A DNA stretch of 60,627 nucleotides from assembly GCA_902771445.1 (NCBI GenBank), contig CACXXD010000006.1:1-60627 (forward strand). Direction: 5' to 3'. How positions within the stretch are numbered: the first letter of the stretch is position 1; each line of letters starts with the position of its first letter. Position numbers and translations under genes: made by a program. The notes under the pieces were generated by a model. That model ran no database searches. It was not told where the DNA came from and was given only the letters and a program-made list of their open reading frames with translations. The stretch is from an uncultured Prevotellaceae bacterium (lineage in GTDB: Bacteria; Bacteroidota; Bacteroidia; Bacteroidales; Bacteroidaceae). Of this stretch, positions 25,366 through 34,164 are shown in pieces.

Positions 25366-25959
25366 ATGACACTTGAAAGCATCAGACAACAACTGAAGAA
25401 TAGTCCACAGCTGAAAAAGCTTGTGGACTTCTTTGTTATGAATCAAACAGAAACGCGTCCTCGGTGTTATATCCGCATGTTGGCACCGTTGTACCAGCAT
25501 CGCGGTCGAGGCAGTGTGATTCATGCTTCGGTGCGCATGGACACCCCACCCTATCGTCGATTCTCGTTAGGCAACCACAGCGTAATCGAGTCGTTTTCGT
25601 GCATCAACAATGCCGTGGGCGATGTCATCATAGGCGATTATACGCGAGTGGGACTACATAATACCGTCATTGGTCCGGTAAGCATCGGCAGCCATGTAAA
25701 CCTTGCACAAGGTATCACCGTCACGGCACTCAATCATAACTTTGACGATGCAGGGAAACGTATTGACGAACAAGGCATCTCGACGCAACAAGTAACAATC
25801 GAAGACGACGTATGGATTGGAGCAAATGCAGTTATCCTTCCTGGTGTCACTGTCGGCAGGCATTCGGTTGTGGCAGCTGGAGCTGTTGTAACAAAAGACG
25901 TTCAGCCCTACACATTGGTAGCCGGCGTGCCTGCAAAAACAATTAAGAGCCTAAAATAA
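25366..25959 (+). CDS. Left-handed beta-helix acyltransferase
   Basis: A 197-aa protein with hexapeptide repeats over residues 60-190 ([47 protein letters not shown]), the LbH fold of CoA-dependent acetyl- or acyltransferases such as WbbJ and Maa. The catalytic histidine could be in ALNHNFDD. The N-terminal 55 residues are helical and unusual for Maa-type enzymes. The likely substrate is a sugar or polysaccharide precursor, unproven. It sits 25 nt after rpoD, probably on the same transcript. A hairpin (about 25968-26020) lies between it and the convergent signalling operon. Confidence 0.8.
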   Translation: MTLESIRQQLKNSPQLKKLVDFFVMNQTETRPRCYIRMLAPLYQHRGRGSVIHASVRMDTPPYRRFSLGNHSVIESFSCINNAVGDVIIGDYTRVGLHNTVIGPVSIGSHVNLAQGITVTALNHNFDDAGKRIDEQGISTQQVTIEDDVWIGANAVILPGVTVGRHSVVAAGAVVTKDVQPYTLVAGVPAKTIKSLK

Positions 25960-26024
25960 AGCATTTAGGCAGAGTACATCCAAAGGCTTGGCTCACTCCA
26001 TGTGGAGCAAGACACAAGCCACTG

Positions 26025-26441
26025 CTAAAGATTCTTTTTCATAGACAACACATTCTGATCGGCCACGCGCTCATAGGTAACCGAATCCATAATTTGCCTG
26101 ACCAGGAAGATGCCTAGTCCGCCAATAGGACGTTCCTCGACACTAAGCGTGATGTCAGCATCTTCCTTCTGCGTCGGATCGAAAGCCACTCCCTTGTCTG
26201 TAATGGTAAAAGTCACTACAGAGCCGTCGGCTTCAGCATCGATCTCTACAGTACCATCAGTGCCTTCTGGGTAAGCATACAGCACCACATTGGTCACAGC
26301 TTCCTCCAGTGCCAAGTTCATACTCATTGCCAGTGAGGGGTCGATACCGGCCTCTTCAGCAAGACAATCAATAAAGTCTGCAAGCAACGATATTTGTTCA
26401 ATGTTGTTATGAAGAACAAGATGTTTATTAATTATGCTCAT
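26025..26441 (-). CDS. RsbW-like anti-sigma regulatory factor (Ser/Thr kinase)
   Basis: A 138-aa single-domain GHKL ATPase of the HATPase_c_2/RsbW type. The N box is in LALEEAVTNVVLYAY, the G1 box in ITDKGVAFDP and a G2-like loop in RPIGGLGIFLVRQIMD. Such kinases bind a sigma or other target and are released when a STAS antagonist is dephosphorylated by a PP2C phosphatase. That phosphatase type is the first gene of this operon, but no STAS protein is encoded here. It is the last of six genes and starts 7 nt after the receptor stop. Confidence 0.88.
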   Translation of the reverse strand: MSIINKHLVLHNNIEQISLLADFIDCLAEEAGIDPSLAMSMNLALEEAVTNVVLYAYPEGTDGTVEIDAEADGSVVTFTITDKGVAFDPTQKEDADITLSVEERPIGGLGIFLVRQIMDSVTYERVADQNVLSMKKNL

Positions 26442-26448
26442 GTGCTTT

Positions 26449-28800
26449 TTAGAATTTTAGTGCCAAATAAGCCATTACAGAACGGCCTGGTTGATGAATC
26501 TGTCCTGACCCCAACCCACCACGATAATATTGATGGTTCAAAACATTATGACCGTTCATACCTAACTCAAACATATTATTAAATTTATAACGTGCGCCCA
26601 AATCGAGAAGTGCACGTCCATTCAACTTAGACTCGATGATATTCCTTTTCTCCAAGTCAACCATGAAACAAGTCTGAGAACTCTCTATTCCGAGATGTCC
26701 ATGCAACACCAGTTTTTTTGTAACATTCACACCCAGAACCGCATTGATTGTCAGTTTCGGAATATTGTATGCATCGTTAATCTTTCTCTCGTAGATTTCC
26801 GATTCGAGCACACGCTGCCATGAAACAGTCAGATTCGAGAAGATGCTATTCAGCTTGTAGTTGCCAATGAATTCAACACCTATCGTCTTGATTGTACCAG
26901 CATTGGCATGTTTCAGAATAGAAGTATAAATCAGATTTGTAGCCTGGTTGTAGAAGCCATTCAACTCAAGACTGAGTCCGTCGACCCAGTTATCGCCCGC
27001 CAAAGTCAACTGAAAAGAATTCAGGTACTCTGACCCCAGATCTATTTCAGTGTCACCGTTGTCATACGTAGCCATATAAGCATTGGTCTTTCTGTAGAGA
27101 TAAGGCGCATCGACAAACGATTTCGAGTAGCTCAACTTAACATTCCATTTTGGCTGCACAAAAATCATAGCAAGGCGCGGCGAAAGCTCATTAATCGAGG
27201 TCTTATTGTAATGCCTGCGATGGTCGTAGCGCAGTCCGGCATTCAAGATAAAGTTGCGCCAACGCTGCTTCAGTTGCAAGAAGGTATTGAAACTGTTCTC
27301 TGAGCCAATGGCTACAGAAGAAAGATCCGTGTCAAACATCTCATTGAAATTCACTCCAACGACGTAACGCACATCTTCCAACTTGAAATGGCTGAACTGA
27401 GCACCCACCGTAACAAATCCTTCATTGTTTTCCCGTTTCACATAAGCCAGATCGCCACGGAACTCAACCCCTAATGTATTTTCCTGTCCGTTGATATATC
27501 TAAAGAGTCCTTTACTTCCCCTCAGCAGCTGTTGAAAAACAGGAGGGAAGCCAACTATACTGCTGACATTATTGATTGCGCTGTCGGAAATCACTTGATA
27601 GTGGGTCAAGTCACTGTTATCGTAGGTCACTCCTCCAACTAGATGCAGTCTGTCGTTAAAGAGACTCCGGTTATACTTCATATCAAGGTGGTGCGAGCGC
27701 GTAGCAAAACTTGGCTTAATACCGTTGAAGGTGATGTACCTATCTATATCGTATGGCGAAAAAGAATAGCTGGCCGTATAAGGTGAAACGACCTGCGAGA
27801 AATGCGTGTCATAGAGGAAAGTCAGCCTGTTCTTCCACGTCAGACAGACACCCATGTCGTAGCTGGGCTTATTGCCTATGCCGCCAACGACAATATTTCC
27901 GCTATAGAGTTTAAGCCCCGTATTCTCAGCCGATACCCAGAACCGCTCTCCCTTCCGTTTATAGAGACTACCCCAGATAAGAATATCAGTATCAAAGTAG
28001 CGTTTGCCGAAAAGAATGTCGCCACGCCACTGTCCGAAGTTTCCTATGCCCCCTTTCACTTTCAGCCCATCGATGTCACCCCCTTGCTTCGTAATAATGT
28101 TGACAACAGCCGTCAGGGCAACACCACCGTAGAGCGACGATGCAGGGCCACGCAGCACCTCTATCTGCTTCACCTTTTCCAGACTCAGACTGAAATCAGG
28201 ACTTGCGATGTTGGTGCAATAGCTGTTGATGCGATGCCCATTGAGCATGATGAGGATTTTCTCCTGTCCATTATTGTAGATGCCGCGCATAGCGATATTG
28301 ATGTCATCGTTGCAATCCACATCATTCATACTTGGCACGTATGCAAGCAGCACCTCTTTCAGATTACGCGCACAGCTATTGCGAATCATCTCTTCAGTAA
28401 TGAGCACGACCGGCACAGGCACCTCGCTCAGCTTCTCCGCCTGACTTGATGCGGTCGTAATGGTAGAAGTCAGTCCCTCCTTCCTTCTGTTCACCATGTC
28501 GATGAAGCGCTGAGGATCCTCAGAACGCGCACTGTAATAGCGATCGATGCTCAGCAGTTTCCTGACATTCTCGTCGGCTTCCTCATTCTTATCAAGGGCA
28601 AGACAGCAGAGCGAGAGCAGTCGATAGGCACTCGCCTTGTCCTCTGCGAAAGTAGATATATACTTCTGCAGACTGTCATGCGCCTGCTCCAGTCGCCCCA
28701 TCTCATAGTTCTCCTGCGCCTCGCGCAGCTTGTCGGTGACCTGTGCGTGCATAAGGAGCGTGCTGCCCCATAATAAGAAAAAGGTGTAAATCAGTCGCAT
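26449..28800 (-). CDS. TonB-dependent outer-membrane receptor with N-terminal helical repeats
   Basis: 783 aa. A signal peptide (ending LLMHAQ) is followed by about 110 residues of TPR-like helices (NYEMGRLEQAHDSLQKYI and onward). Then comes the plug domain (VPVPVVLITEEMI, MRGIYNNGQEKILIMLNGHR, IEVLRGPASSLYGG, VNIITKQ) and a roughly 22-strand barrel ending in aromatic LALKF. The usual carboxypeptidase-D-like extension and a SusD partner are absent. The helical region would sit in the periplasm, where it could contact other proteins. It is locked in a signalling operon, 2 nt after a histidine-kinase gene, so signalling rather than simple nutrient uptake is likely. Confidence 0.9.
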   Translation of the reverse strand: MRLIYTFFLLWGSTLLMHAQVTDKLREAQENYEMGRLEQAHDSLQKYISTFAEDKASAYRLLSLCCLALDKNEEADENVRKLLSIDRYYSARSEDPQRFIDMVNRRKEGLTSTITTASSQAEKLSEVPVPVVLITEEMIRNSCARNLKEVLLAYVPSMNDVDCNDDINIAMRGIYNNGQEKILIMLNGHRINSYCTNIASPDFSLSLEKVKQIEVLRGPASSLYGGVALTAVVNIITKQGGDIDGLKVKGGIGNFGQWRGDILFGKRYFDTDILIWGSLYKRKGERFWVSAENTGLKLYSGNIVVGGIGNKPSYDMGVCLTWKNRLTFLYDTHFSQVVSPYTASYSFSPYDIDRYITFNGIKPSFATRSHHLDMKYNRSLFNDRLHLVGGVTYDNSDLTHYQVISDSAINNVSSIVGFPPVFQQLLRGSKGLFRYINGQENTLGVEFRGDLAYVKRENNEGFVTVGAQFSHFKLEDVRYVVGVNFNEMFDTDLSSVAIGSENSFNTFLQLKQRWRNFILNAGLRYDHRRHYNKTSINELSPRLAMIFVQPKWNVKLSYSKSFVDAPYLYRKTNAYMATYDNGDTEIDLGSEYLNSFQLTLAGDNWVDGLSLELNGFYNQATNLIYTSILKHANAGTIKTIGVEFIGNYKLNSIFSNLTVSWQRVLESEIYERKINDAYNIPKLTINAVLGVNVTKKLVLHGHLGIESSQTCFMVDLEKRNIIESKLNGRALLDLGARYKFNNMFELGMNGHNVLNHQYYRGGLGSGQIHQPGRSVMAYLALKF

Positions 28801-28802
28801 AC

Positions 28803-29630
28803 TTATTTCGTTTTGACAGGGATGGTAAACGTGAAGACTGTACCCACCCCCAGTTTAGAATCGAACGTGACGGTACCGCCATGTTTCGACTCGATGATTT
28901 CACGCGTGATGGCCATGCCCAAGCCCGTGCCTTGCCCAATGGGCTTGGTCGTAAAGAAGTTCTCATAGAGCCGCTCTTTCACCTCATCGCTCATGCCCTC
29001 GCCGTTGTCTTCGATCCTGATGACAAGCTGGCCGTTATCGATTTTCACATCAATCTCAATGGCAGGCTCATAGTTGCTCTGCCCCGGCTCGTTCGACTTC
29101 TTCCATACGGCATAGCAGGCATTGTTCATCACATTCAGCACCGCACGGCTCAAGTCTTGAGGGATGACCATCAAGGTGGGCAGTCCTTCCTGGTAATGCT
29201 CCCGAATACTGATGTTGAAGTTCTTATAGTTAGCTCGCATGGCATGGTAGGACAGCCACACATACTCCTTGGTAAGCTTTGCCACATCGGTGGGCAGGAA
29301 CTCATCGTCCTTGCCTCTCGACACGAGCAGGATACCGCGGATGATGCTGATGGCACGCTCGCCATGCTCAACAATCTTGCCCATGTTCTCCTTCAGGTCG
29401 GCCACGATATCATCCAGGTCTTCGCGATCTTCGGCTGGCAGTTTGTCTTCGTTGTCCTCCACAATCTCAGTCAGGTCGTCCAGCAGCTTGCCAGACATCT
29501 TACTGAAGTTGATGACGAAGTTCAAAGGATTCTGTATTTCATGGGCAATGCCTGCACTGAGCATTCCCAGTGAAGCCAACTTTTCCTGCTTCTTCAGCTG
29601 TTCTTTCAGTTTTTCCAGATTCTTTTCCAT
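28803..29630 (-). CDS. Soluble sensor histidine kinase
   Basis: 275 aa from the ATG at 29630 (MEKNLEKLKEQ); a TTG at 29636 is also in frame. There is no membrane segment. A short coiled coil leads into a dimerisation helix with the phospho-acceptor H30 in SAGIAHEIQNPLNF. The ATPase domain has the N box NVMNNACYAV, G1 DNGEGM, F box ENFFTTK and G2 GTGLGMAI. The neighbouring propeller protein has the matching domains but lacks the histidine, so this protein may supply the phospho-acceptor. It lies 8 nt after that gene. Confidence 0.9.
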   Translation of the reverse strand: MEKNLEKLKEQLKKQEKLASLGMLSAGIAHEIQNPLNFVINFSKMSGKLLDDLTEIVEDNEDKLPAEDREDLDDIVADLKENMGKIVEHGERAISIIRGILLVSRGKDDEFLPTDVAKLTKEYVWLSYHAMRANYKNFNISIREHYQEGLPTLMVIPQDLSRAVLNVMNNACYAVWKKSNEPGQSNYEPAIEIDVKIDNGQLVIRIEDNGEGMSDEVKERLYENFFTTKPIGQGTGLGMAITREIIESKHGGTVTFDSKLGVGTVFTFTIPVKTK

Positions 29631-29638
29631 AGTCAACT

Positions 29639-32542
29639 TTATTTTCTTTTAGGCAAAACAACAGTAAATTCAGTAAACTCGTTTTTAACAGACTTCACAG
29701 AAATGTCGCCCCTGTGATTCTGTATAATCTCCCGACTCAGGTAGAGTCCCACGCCCGAAGCCTCACCAGTCGTCTTCGTGGTAAAGAACGGGTCAAAGAT
29801 CTTGTCCAAAATCGTATCTTCAATACCGATGCCGTTGTCGCGGAACAAAAGCACAATGTTCTTCTCGTCAACCGACGCCTTGACAGATATTTCCGCAGCA
29901 TACTGCTCGCGTGATGCTTTCTTCACAACGGCATAGACCGCATTGCCCAGCAGACTCATGAACGTCTTGCTCAGCTGATCGTCATTACCATCGATGAACA
30001 GACCCTCGGCAGGATAGTCAAACACGACATTGATATGCCGCTCGCTTATCTCCTTGGCATAATAGGTGACCGTCATCTGCTCATTCTGATGCAGCACGGC
30101 AGACAAGTCCATGGGAACGATGCCGCCAGTTCTATCTTTCAGCATTTCCTCCATTGCCTTCAGTGTCCGCGTCGTGCTCTGCCCGTGCTCGCTCACCTTC
30201 TTCAGATTGCCGCTCAGCATGCCGAGCACATCCATCGTGTCCTCATAGTTTTCCTCATCAAAATTCGCTTTCTCATCTTCTATATTGGCCTCGACATCCT
30301 TTACGAGTCCTTCAGAGAGCTTGGTGAAGTTGTTGATGTAGTTCAAGGGATTCAGGATACGGTCAATCAGTCCCTGGGTCAGCTTACCCACGGTAGCCAT
30401 TTTCTCTTGACGAATCAGCTCGCTCTGCGCCTCATTCAGTTCAGCGAGAGCGGTTTCCAGCCGATTCGATTTCTCCTCGATCTCGTCTTTCTGCTTCATG
30501 ATCTCATCGCGCTGCTGCACAATCTCATCCTTCTGTTTCACCACCTCGGCTGTACGTTCATTCACGATTGCCTCCAGTCGCAGTTTCTCTTTTTCAAGTC
30601 TCTGTGTGCGCCAGCGCGAAATAGCAACGATGAGCGCAATCAGCAGTAGGATATACACGACGATCATGTACCACCGCAGGTAATAGGGTGCCCTGATGAA
30701 GAAGCTGACACTCACAGGTTCAGACACGCGCCCCATCGGGTCCATTGCCTCCACTTCGAAGACATGGCTGCCTACCGACTGGTTATAGTATCTGACCGAA
30801 GTCCTGTCCGACCATTCGCTCCAGTTGCCACCGTTCATGCGATAACGGTACATCGAATTCTCCAGTAATGGAGAGTTGTCGAGCGCAAAAGAGAAGAACA
30901 GGTCGTTCTCATCGCTGTTCAGGTTGTACGAAAGCTTCTGCTGCTCACCAAATCCTCCCCAAAGCACCGAACTACCATTGAGCATCACCTTTCGGATGCT
31001 GAGCTTGGGGACAGCCGTAAAGAAGGGGTCGTTGACGGCTCGGTCGATCACGAAGATTCCTTTTTCACCGCCAATCCAGACCTTCTGTGCATCGACATAA
31101 ACGGCACTTACCACGAAATTTTCCAATGGATTCAGATACACATCAAACTCAGAGATGCGCTTGCCATTCTTCCATGCATACAGCCCTTTGCCGTCGTTGT
31201 CCGTCAACCACGTGGCACCCGTTGAGTCCATATAAGAAAACTGCGGATAGACGAAGGGAATGGTGTCGAGCGCATCGACCACGACGACCGAGTCTTTCAA
31301 CTGCACCAACGTGGCAGCTTCATTCGTATGAATCGTTTCATTGTACTGCACATACTGTGCTTTCGACCAACGGCGATACCAGATCTGCCCATAGAGGGTC
31401 TTCATCCAGAACGTGCTGTCAGCATCTATCATCATGTGCGTCACGCGCTGCAAGTCAAGCATCTTTCTCCTCTTGCCACTACGTTCGTTGAAGAACACGC
31501 CATTGCGCTCGCCGGAGAAGAAGCCATCGTGGGCCACCAGCAGCGACATGGCATTGTTGCCTTCATTCAGCAATTTCACATTGTTGTTCGAATCGATGGC
31601 AAACAACCCTTCTTCCGTGGCAGCCAACAGGCGGTTGCCATCCACACAAAGCTGCCAACACGTATGGTTGATTCCGTTCAAGTGGACAAAGCGTTTCTCG
31701 TCCTGATAGAACAAGCCTGTGCGCGTACCTATATACATTCTGCCGGAAAACTTCTGAATGCTGTTCACCGCACCTTGCAATCCTTCGAGCGGCGAGAAAT
31801 ACGAATAGGCCGAAGGAATCGTCATGGCAAAAAGGCCGTTGTCAGTGGCACCCCACAACACGCCTTTCCCGTTATAGGCTATGTCAACGATATTGTTTGA
31901 ACACAGACCATTGTTTTCGGTAACATTGTAGAGCAGATTTCCCTTATCGTCGAACAAGAACAGTCCTCGGCTGTTGGTTGAAACCGCCTGGATTCCCAAA
32001 TCAATATTCAGCACCTGAGTAATGCCAGGCTCGTCGAGAAAATCCGACTTGATTCTTTCTTCCCCTTCATTTTTCCGCAAGTAGACGTAGTAATTGTCCT
32101 TGACTGCATAGATGGTATCGTTGCTGGCAAGAAAGACCACCCGGCTGTCTTCCTCCCAGATGCGCACGACCTCTCCCTGAAAATTCAGTTTTCTGTCAAG
32201 CCCCATAAGGCTCAGCGACCCATTTCCACCCTCTATGATTTTTCCCAGATAGTTGTTGCCGCCGGCCCACACGGTGCCTTTTGCGTCGCGCATCAACGAG
32301 GTGATACGCGTCAGGCTCTTGTTCCGCAGAATGCCCCACGATGACATGTCGTAGTAAAGCACTCCCTCGAAATTGGCCACAAACACGGTGCCATCCTTTC
32401 CTATGACGATGTCAAAGTTGATTTTGTTGGCCTCATATTCCGACGAAGAAATATTCTTGAAGAAAGGCACGCCATAATGCCTTGCGGCTGACGGCTGCAA
32501 AAGGACGAAAAGAGTGAGAACAAACAAGACGAGCTTCTTCAT
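29639..32542 (-). CDS. Propeller sensor with kinase ATPase domain but no phospho-acceptor His
   Basis: 967 aa from the ATG at 32542, chosen because AGGAGGTGAGGCG precedes it and a signal peptide follows (MKKLVLFVLTLFVLLQPSAA). The periplasmic part has two-component-regulator propeller blades and a Y_Y_Y domain (YRYRMNGGNWSEWSD). One membrane helix (about residue 640-660, VVYILLLIALIVAI) and a long coiled coil follow. The H box reads LTQGLIDRILNPLNYI, so the histidine is aspartate (about D727). N, G1 (DNGIGI), F and G2 (GVGLYLS) boxes are intact. No DNA-binding or receiver domain is fused. It overlaps the upstream gene by 4 nt. Confidence 0.9.
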   Translation of the reverse strand: MKKLVLFVLTLFVLLQPSAARHYGVPFFKNISSSEYEANKINFDIVIGKDGTVFVANFEGVLYYDMSSWGILRNKSLTRITSLMRDAKGTVWAGGNNYLGKIIEGGNGSLSLMGLDRKLNFQGEVVRIWEEDSRVVFLASNDTIYAVKDNYYVYLRKNEGEERIKSDFLDEPGITQVLNIDLGIQAVSTNSRGLFLFDDKGNLLYNVTENNGLCSNNIVDIAYNGKGVLWGATDNGLFAMTIPSAYSYFSPLEGLQGAVNSIQKFSGRMYIGTRTGLFYQDEKRFVHLNGINHTCWQLCVDGNRLLAATEEGLFAIDSNNNVKLLNEGNNAMSLLVAHDGFFSGERNGVFFNERSGKRRKMLDLQRVTHMMIDADSTFWMKTLYGQIWYRRWSKAQYVQYNETIHTNEAATLVQLKDSVVVVDALDTIPFVYPQFSYMDSTGATWLTDNDGKGLYAWKNGKRISEFDVYLNPLENFVVSAVYVDAQKVWIGGEKGIFVIDRAVNDPFFTAVPKLSIRKVMLNGSSVLWGGFGEQQKLSYNLNSDENDLFFSFALDNSPLLENSMYRYRMNGGNWSEWSDRTSVRYYNQSVGSHVFEVEAMDPMGRVSEPVSVSFFIRAPYYLRWYMIVVYILLLIALIVAISRWRTQRLEKEKLRLEAIVNERTAEVVKQKDEIVQQRDEIMKQKDEIEEKSNRLETALAELNEAQSELIRQEKMATVGKLTQGLIDRILNPLNYINNFTKLSEGLVKDVEANIEDEKANFDEENYEDTMDVLGMLSGNLKKVSEHGQSTTRTLKAMEEMLKDRTGGIVPMDLSAVLHQNEQMTVTYYAKEISERHINVVFDYPAEGLFIDGNDDQLSKTFMSLLGNAVYAVVKKASREQYAAEISVKASVDEKNIVLLFRDNGIGIEDTILDKIFDPFFTTKTTGEASGVGLYLSREIIQNHRGDISVKSVKNEFTEFTVVLPKRK

Positions 32543-34164
32543 CGCCTCACCTCCTTTCCTTTCGCAAACAGGACAGGTCTGTACGGCTCGTTCTTTCCGA
32601 TGTAGTAAGTCCACTCATCTTCTGTAAAGTCACGATGCTTCCGTCTCAGCTCTGTTTCTATATAGCTCTTCATGTTCGACACTCTCAGCAGGGCCTCGGT
32701 CAGATTGCCCTGATGGTCGCCTGTCCAGACATACTGTCCGGTGTTGTCGCTCGTGAAGGCCAGTATCCATGCACGCATAGACAGCAGTTCCATCGGCTCA
32801 ATCTTTCCGGTCTTCGTCTTGTCGCTTTCGGTATTCCAGAAATTCATCTTGCCGTCGTAGCTGGTTGTGTAGAGATGATAGTTGTAGAGCTTCATCTTGG
32901 TGATACGCGATTTGTGACCAATCATCTTCACAGGTATATCACTGTCGCTTTTGTACATATAGATGCTGCCATCGGTCATTCCATAGAATCTCAGGTCCGA
33001 TGAGGCCGAATAGACATATTCCGACACCGTACCCATCGGCAATATCTTCTTGGGCGGGTCAATCTTATTGAAGTCTCTCACCAGATACTCATGATGCTGA
33101 TCGTCGAAAAGCACCGACATGCCTTTATGCAATCCGCAGCTCACCACCTTGAAGTTCAGATTGTTTACTCCCACGACAGCCTCGTCGTCTTTCTTCGAAA
33201 GATCAATCAAAGCCATCGCACGCTCCCCGATCACCTGTATATACCTATCATTCAGCGCATTGAAAGCCAATGGATAGGTTACCTGCTTGAGGGATATGAT
33301 TCGAGGCTTGGCCATTTCGCTTCTCCAATACACGAAATGCCCACTTCTGCTCAGTGCAAAGATTGAACCTTGCTTAGTGACGTAGAGATCGCGGAAGTCA
33401 AGGTCCTTGCTGCTCAGTATTGTCTTGGTTTCCAGCCTGTTGCCTACCTTTTTGTGAATAAACATTTCACCATAGGTACTGACGGTCACAAAACGGTCGT
33501 CGCCTTGCGGCATAAAGTCTATCCCAGTGACGGCTCCGCGATGTTTTTTCCACGTCTGCCAGCTATGACTGGCATTGAGCAATGCCTGAAAGACGGCAGG
33601 CGTAAACATGTCGCCGCCATAGGCCTCCGTATAATAATAGGCATAGTATGCCAGCAACTGTGCAATTTCGGGGTTGGTAGATTGCATCTGCAACGACGAA
33701 GCTCCCAATGAGTGTCCCAGTGCAAGGTAGCGCAGCGTGTCGGCCTGTCGCTTGGCCTCGGTGGCTCTTTGCTCCGAAAGCATTGCGTTGTTACGCTCAA
33801 TATCAGCCTTGTGACGCGCCTCTTCGGCATTCTGCTTTTCTTCCTTGGCCTGTCGCTCAGCCTCTTGTGCCTCGCGCTTGGCTATCTCCGACCGCATCCG
33901 CTCCTCGTCGGCCACCTGCTTCTGCCGCTCAGCTTCCTCAGCCTTTTCTTCGGCTATTCTCTGCTGGTCGGAGGCGATGTCGCCCAGCTGCTTGCTCACG
34001 CTGCTCACGATGGCCGAGCGCATCTCGTCTTTCTGCAACGCAGCCACCTGTTTCTCCAGGCTCGCCACATGCAAGTGTTCAGCGTGCCAGTTCCAAAGGC
34101 CCACGGCGGCAACTGCCGCCACCAGAGCCCCTGCTACCCCGTATGCAATTTTCAGTTTCTTCAC
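32539..34164 (-). CDS. Membrane-anchored coiled-coil/WD40-like protein
   Basis: 541 aa. The N-terminal membrane helix (IAYGVAGALVAAVAAVGLW) is followed by about 110 residues of extremely charged coiled coil (residues 35-145, rich in AEEAERQ repeats). The rest is a WD40-like beta-propeller (residues 200-510, with GHKSRITKMKLYN and TSYDGKMNFWNTE). It is probably an inner-membrane scaffold with the propeller in the cytoplasm. It is coupled by ATGA overlaps to both the receiver-phosphatase upstream and the propeller sensor downstream. No catalytic motif was seen. Confidence 0.85.
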   Translation of the reverse strand: MKKLKIAYGVAGALVAAVAAVGLWNWHAEHLHVASLEKQVAALQKDEMRSAIVSSVSKQLGDIASDQQRIAEEKAEEAERQKQVADEERMRSEIAKREAQEAERQAKEEKQNAEEARHKADIERNNAMLSEQRATEAKRQADTLRYLALGHSLGASSLQMQSTNPEIAQLLAYYAYYYTEAYGGDMFTPAVFQALLNASHSWQTWKKHRGAVTGIDFMPQGDDRFVTVSTYGEMFIHKKVGNRLETKTILSSKDLDFRDLYVTKQGSIFALSRSGHFVYWRSEMAKPRIISLKQVTYPLAFNALNDRYIQVIGERAMALIDLSKKDDEAVVGVNNLNFKVVSCGLHKGMSVLFDDQHHEYLVRDFNKIDPPKKILPMGTVSEYVYSASSDLRFYGMTDGSIYMYKSDSDIPVKMIGHKSRITKMKLYNYHLYTTSYDGKMNFWNTESDKTKTGKIEPMELLSMRAWILAFTSDNTGQYVWTGDHQGNLTEALLRVSNMKSYIETELRRKHRDFTEDEWTYYIGKNEPYRPVLFAKGKEVRR

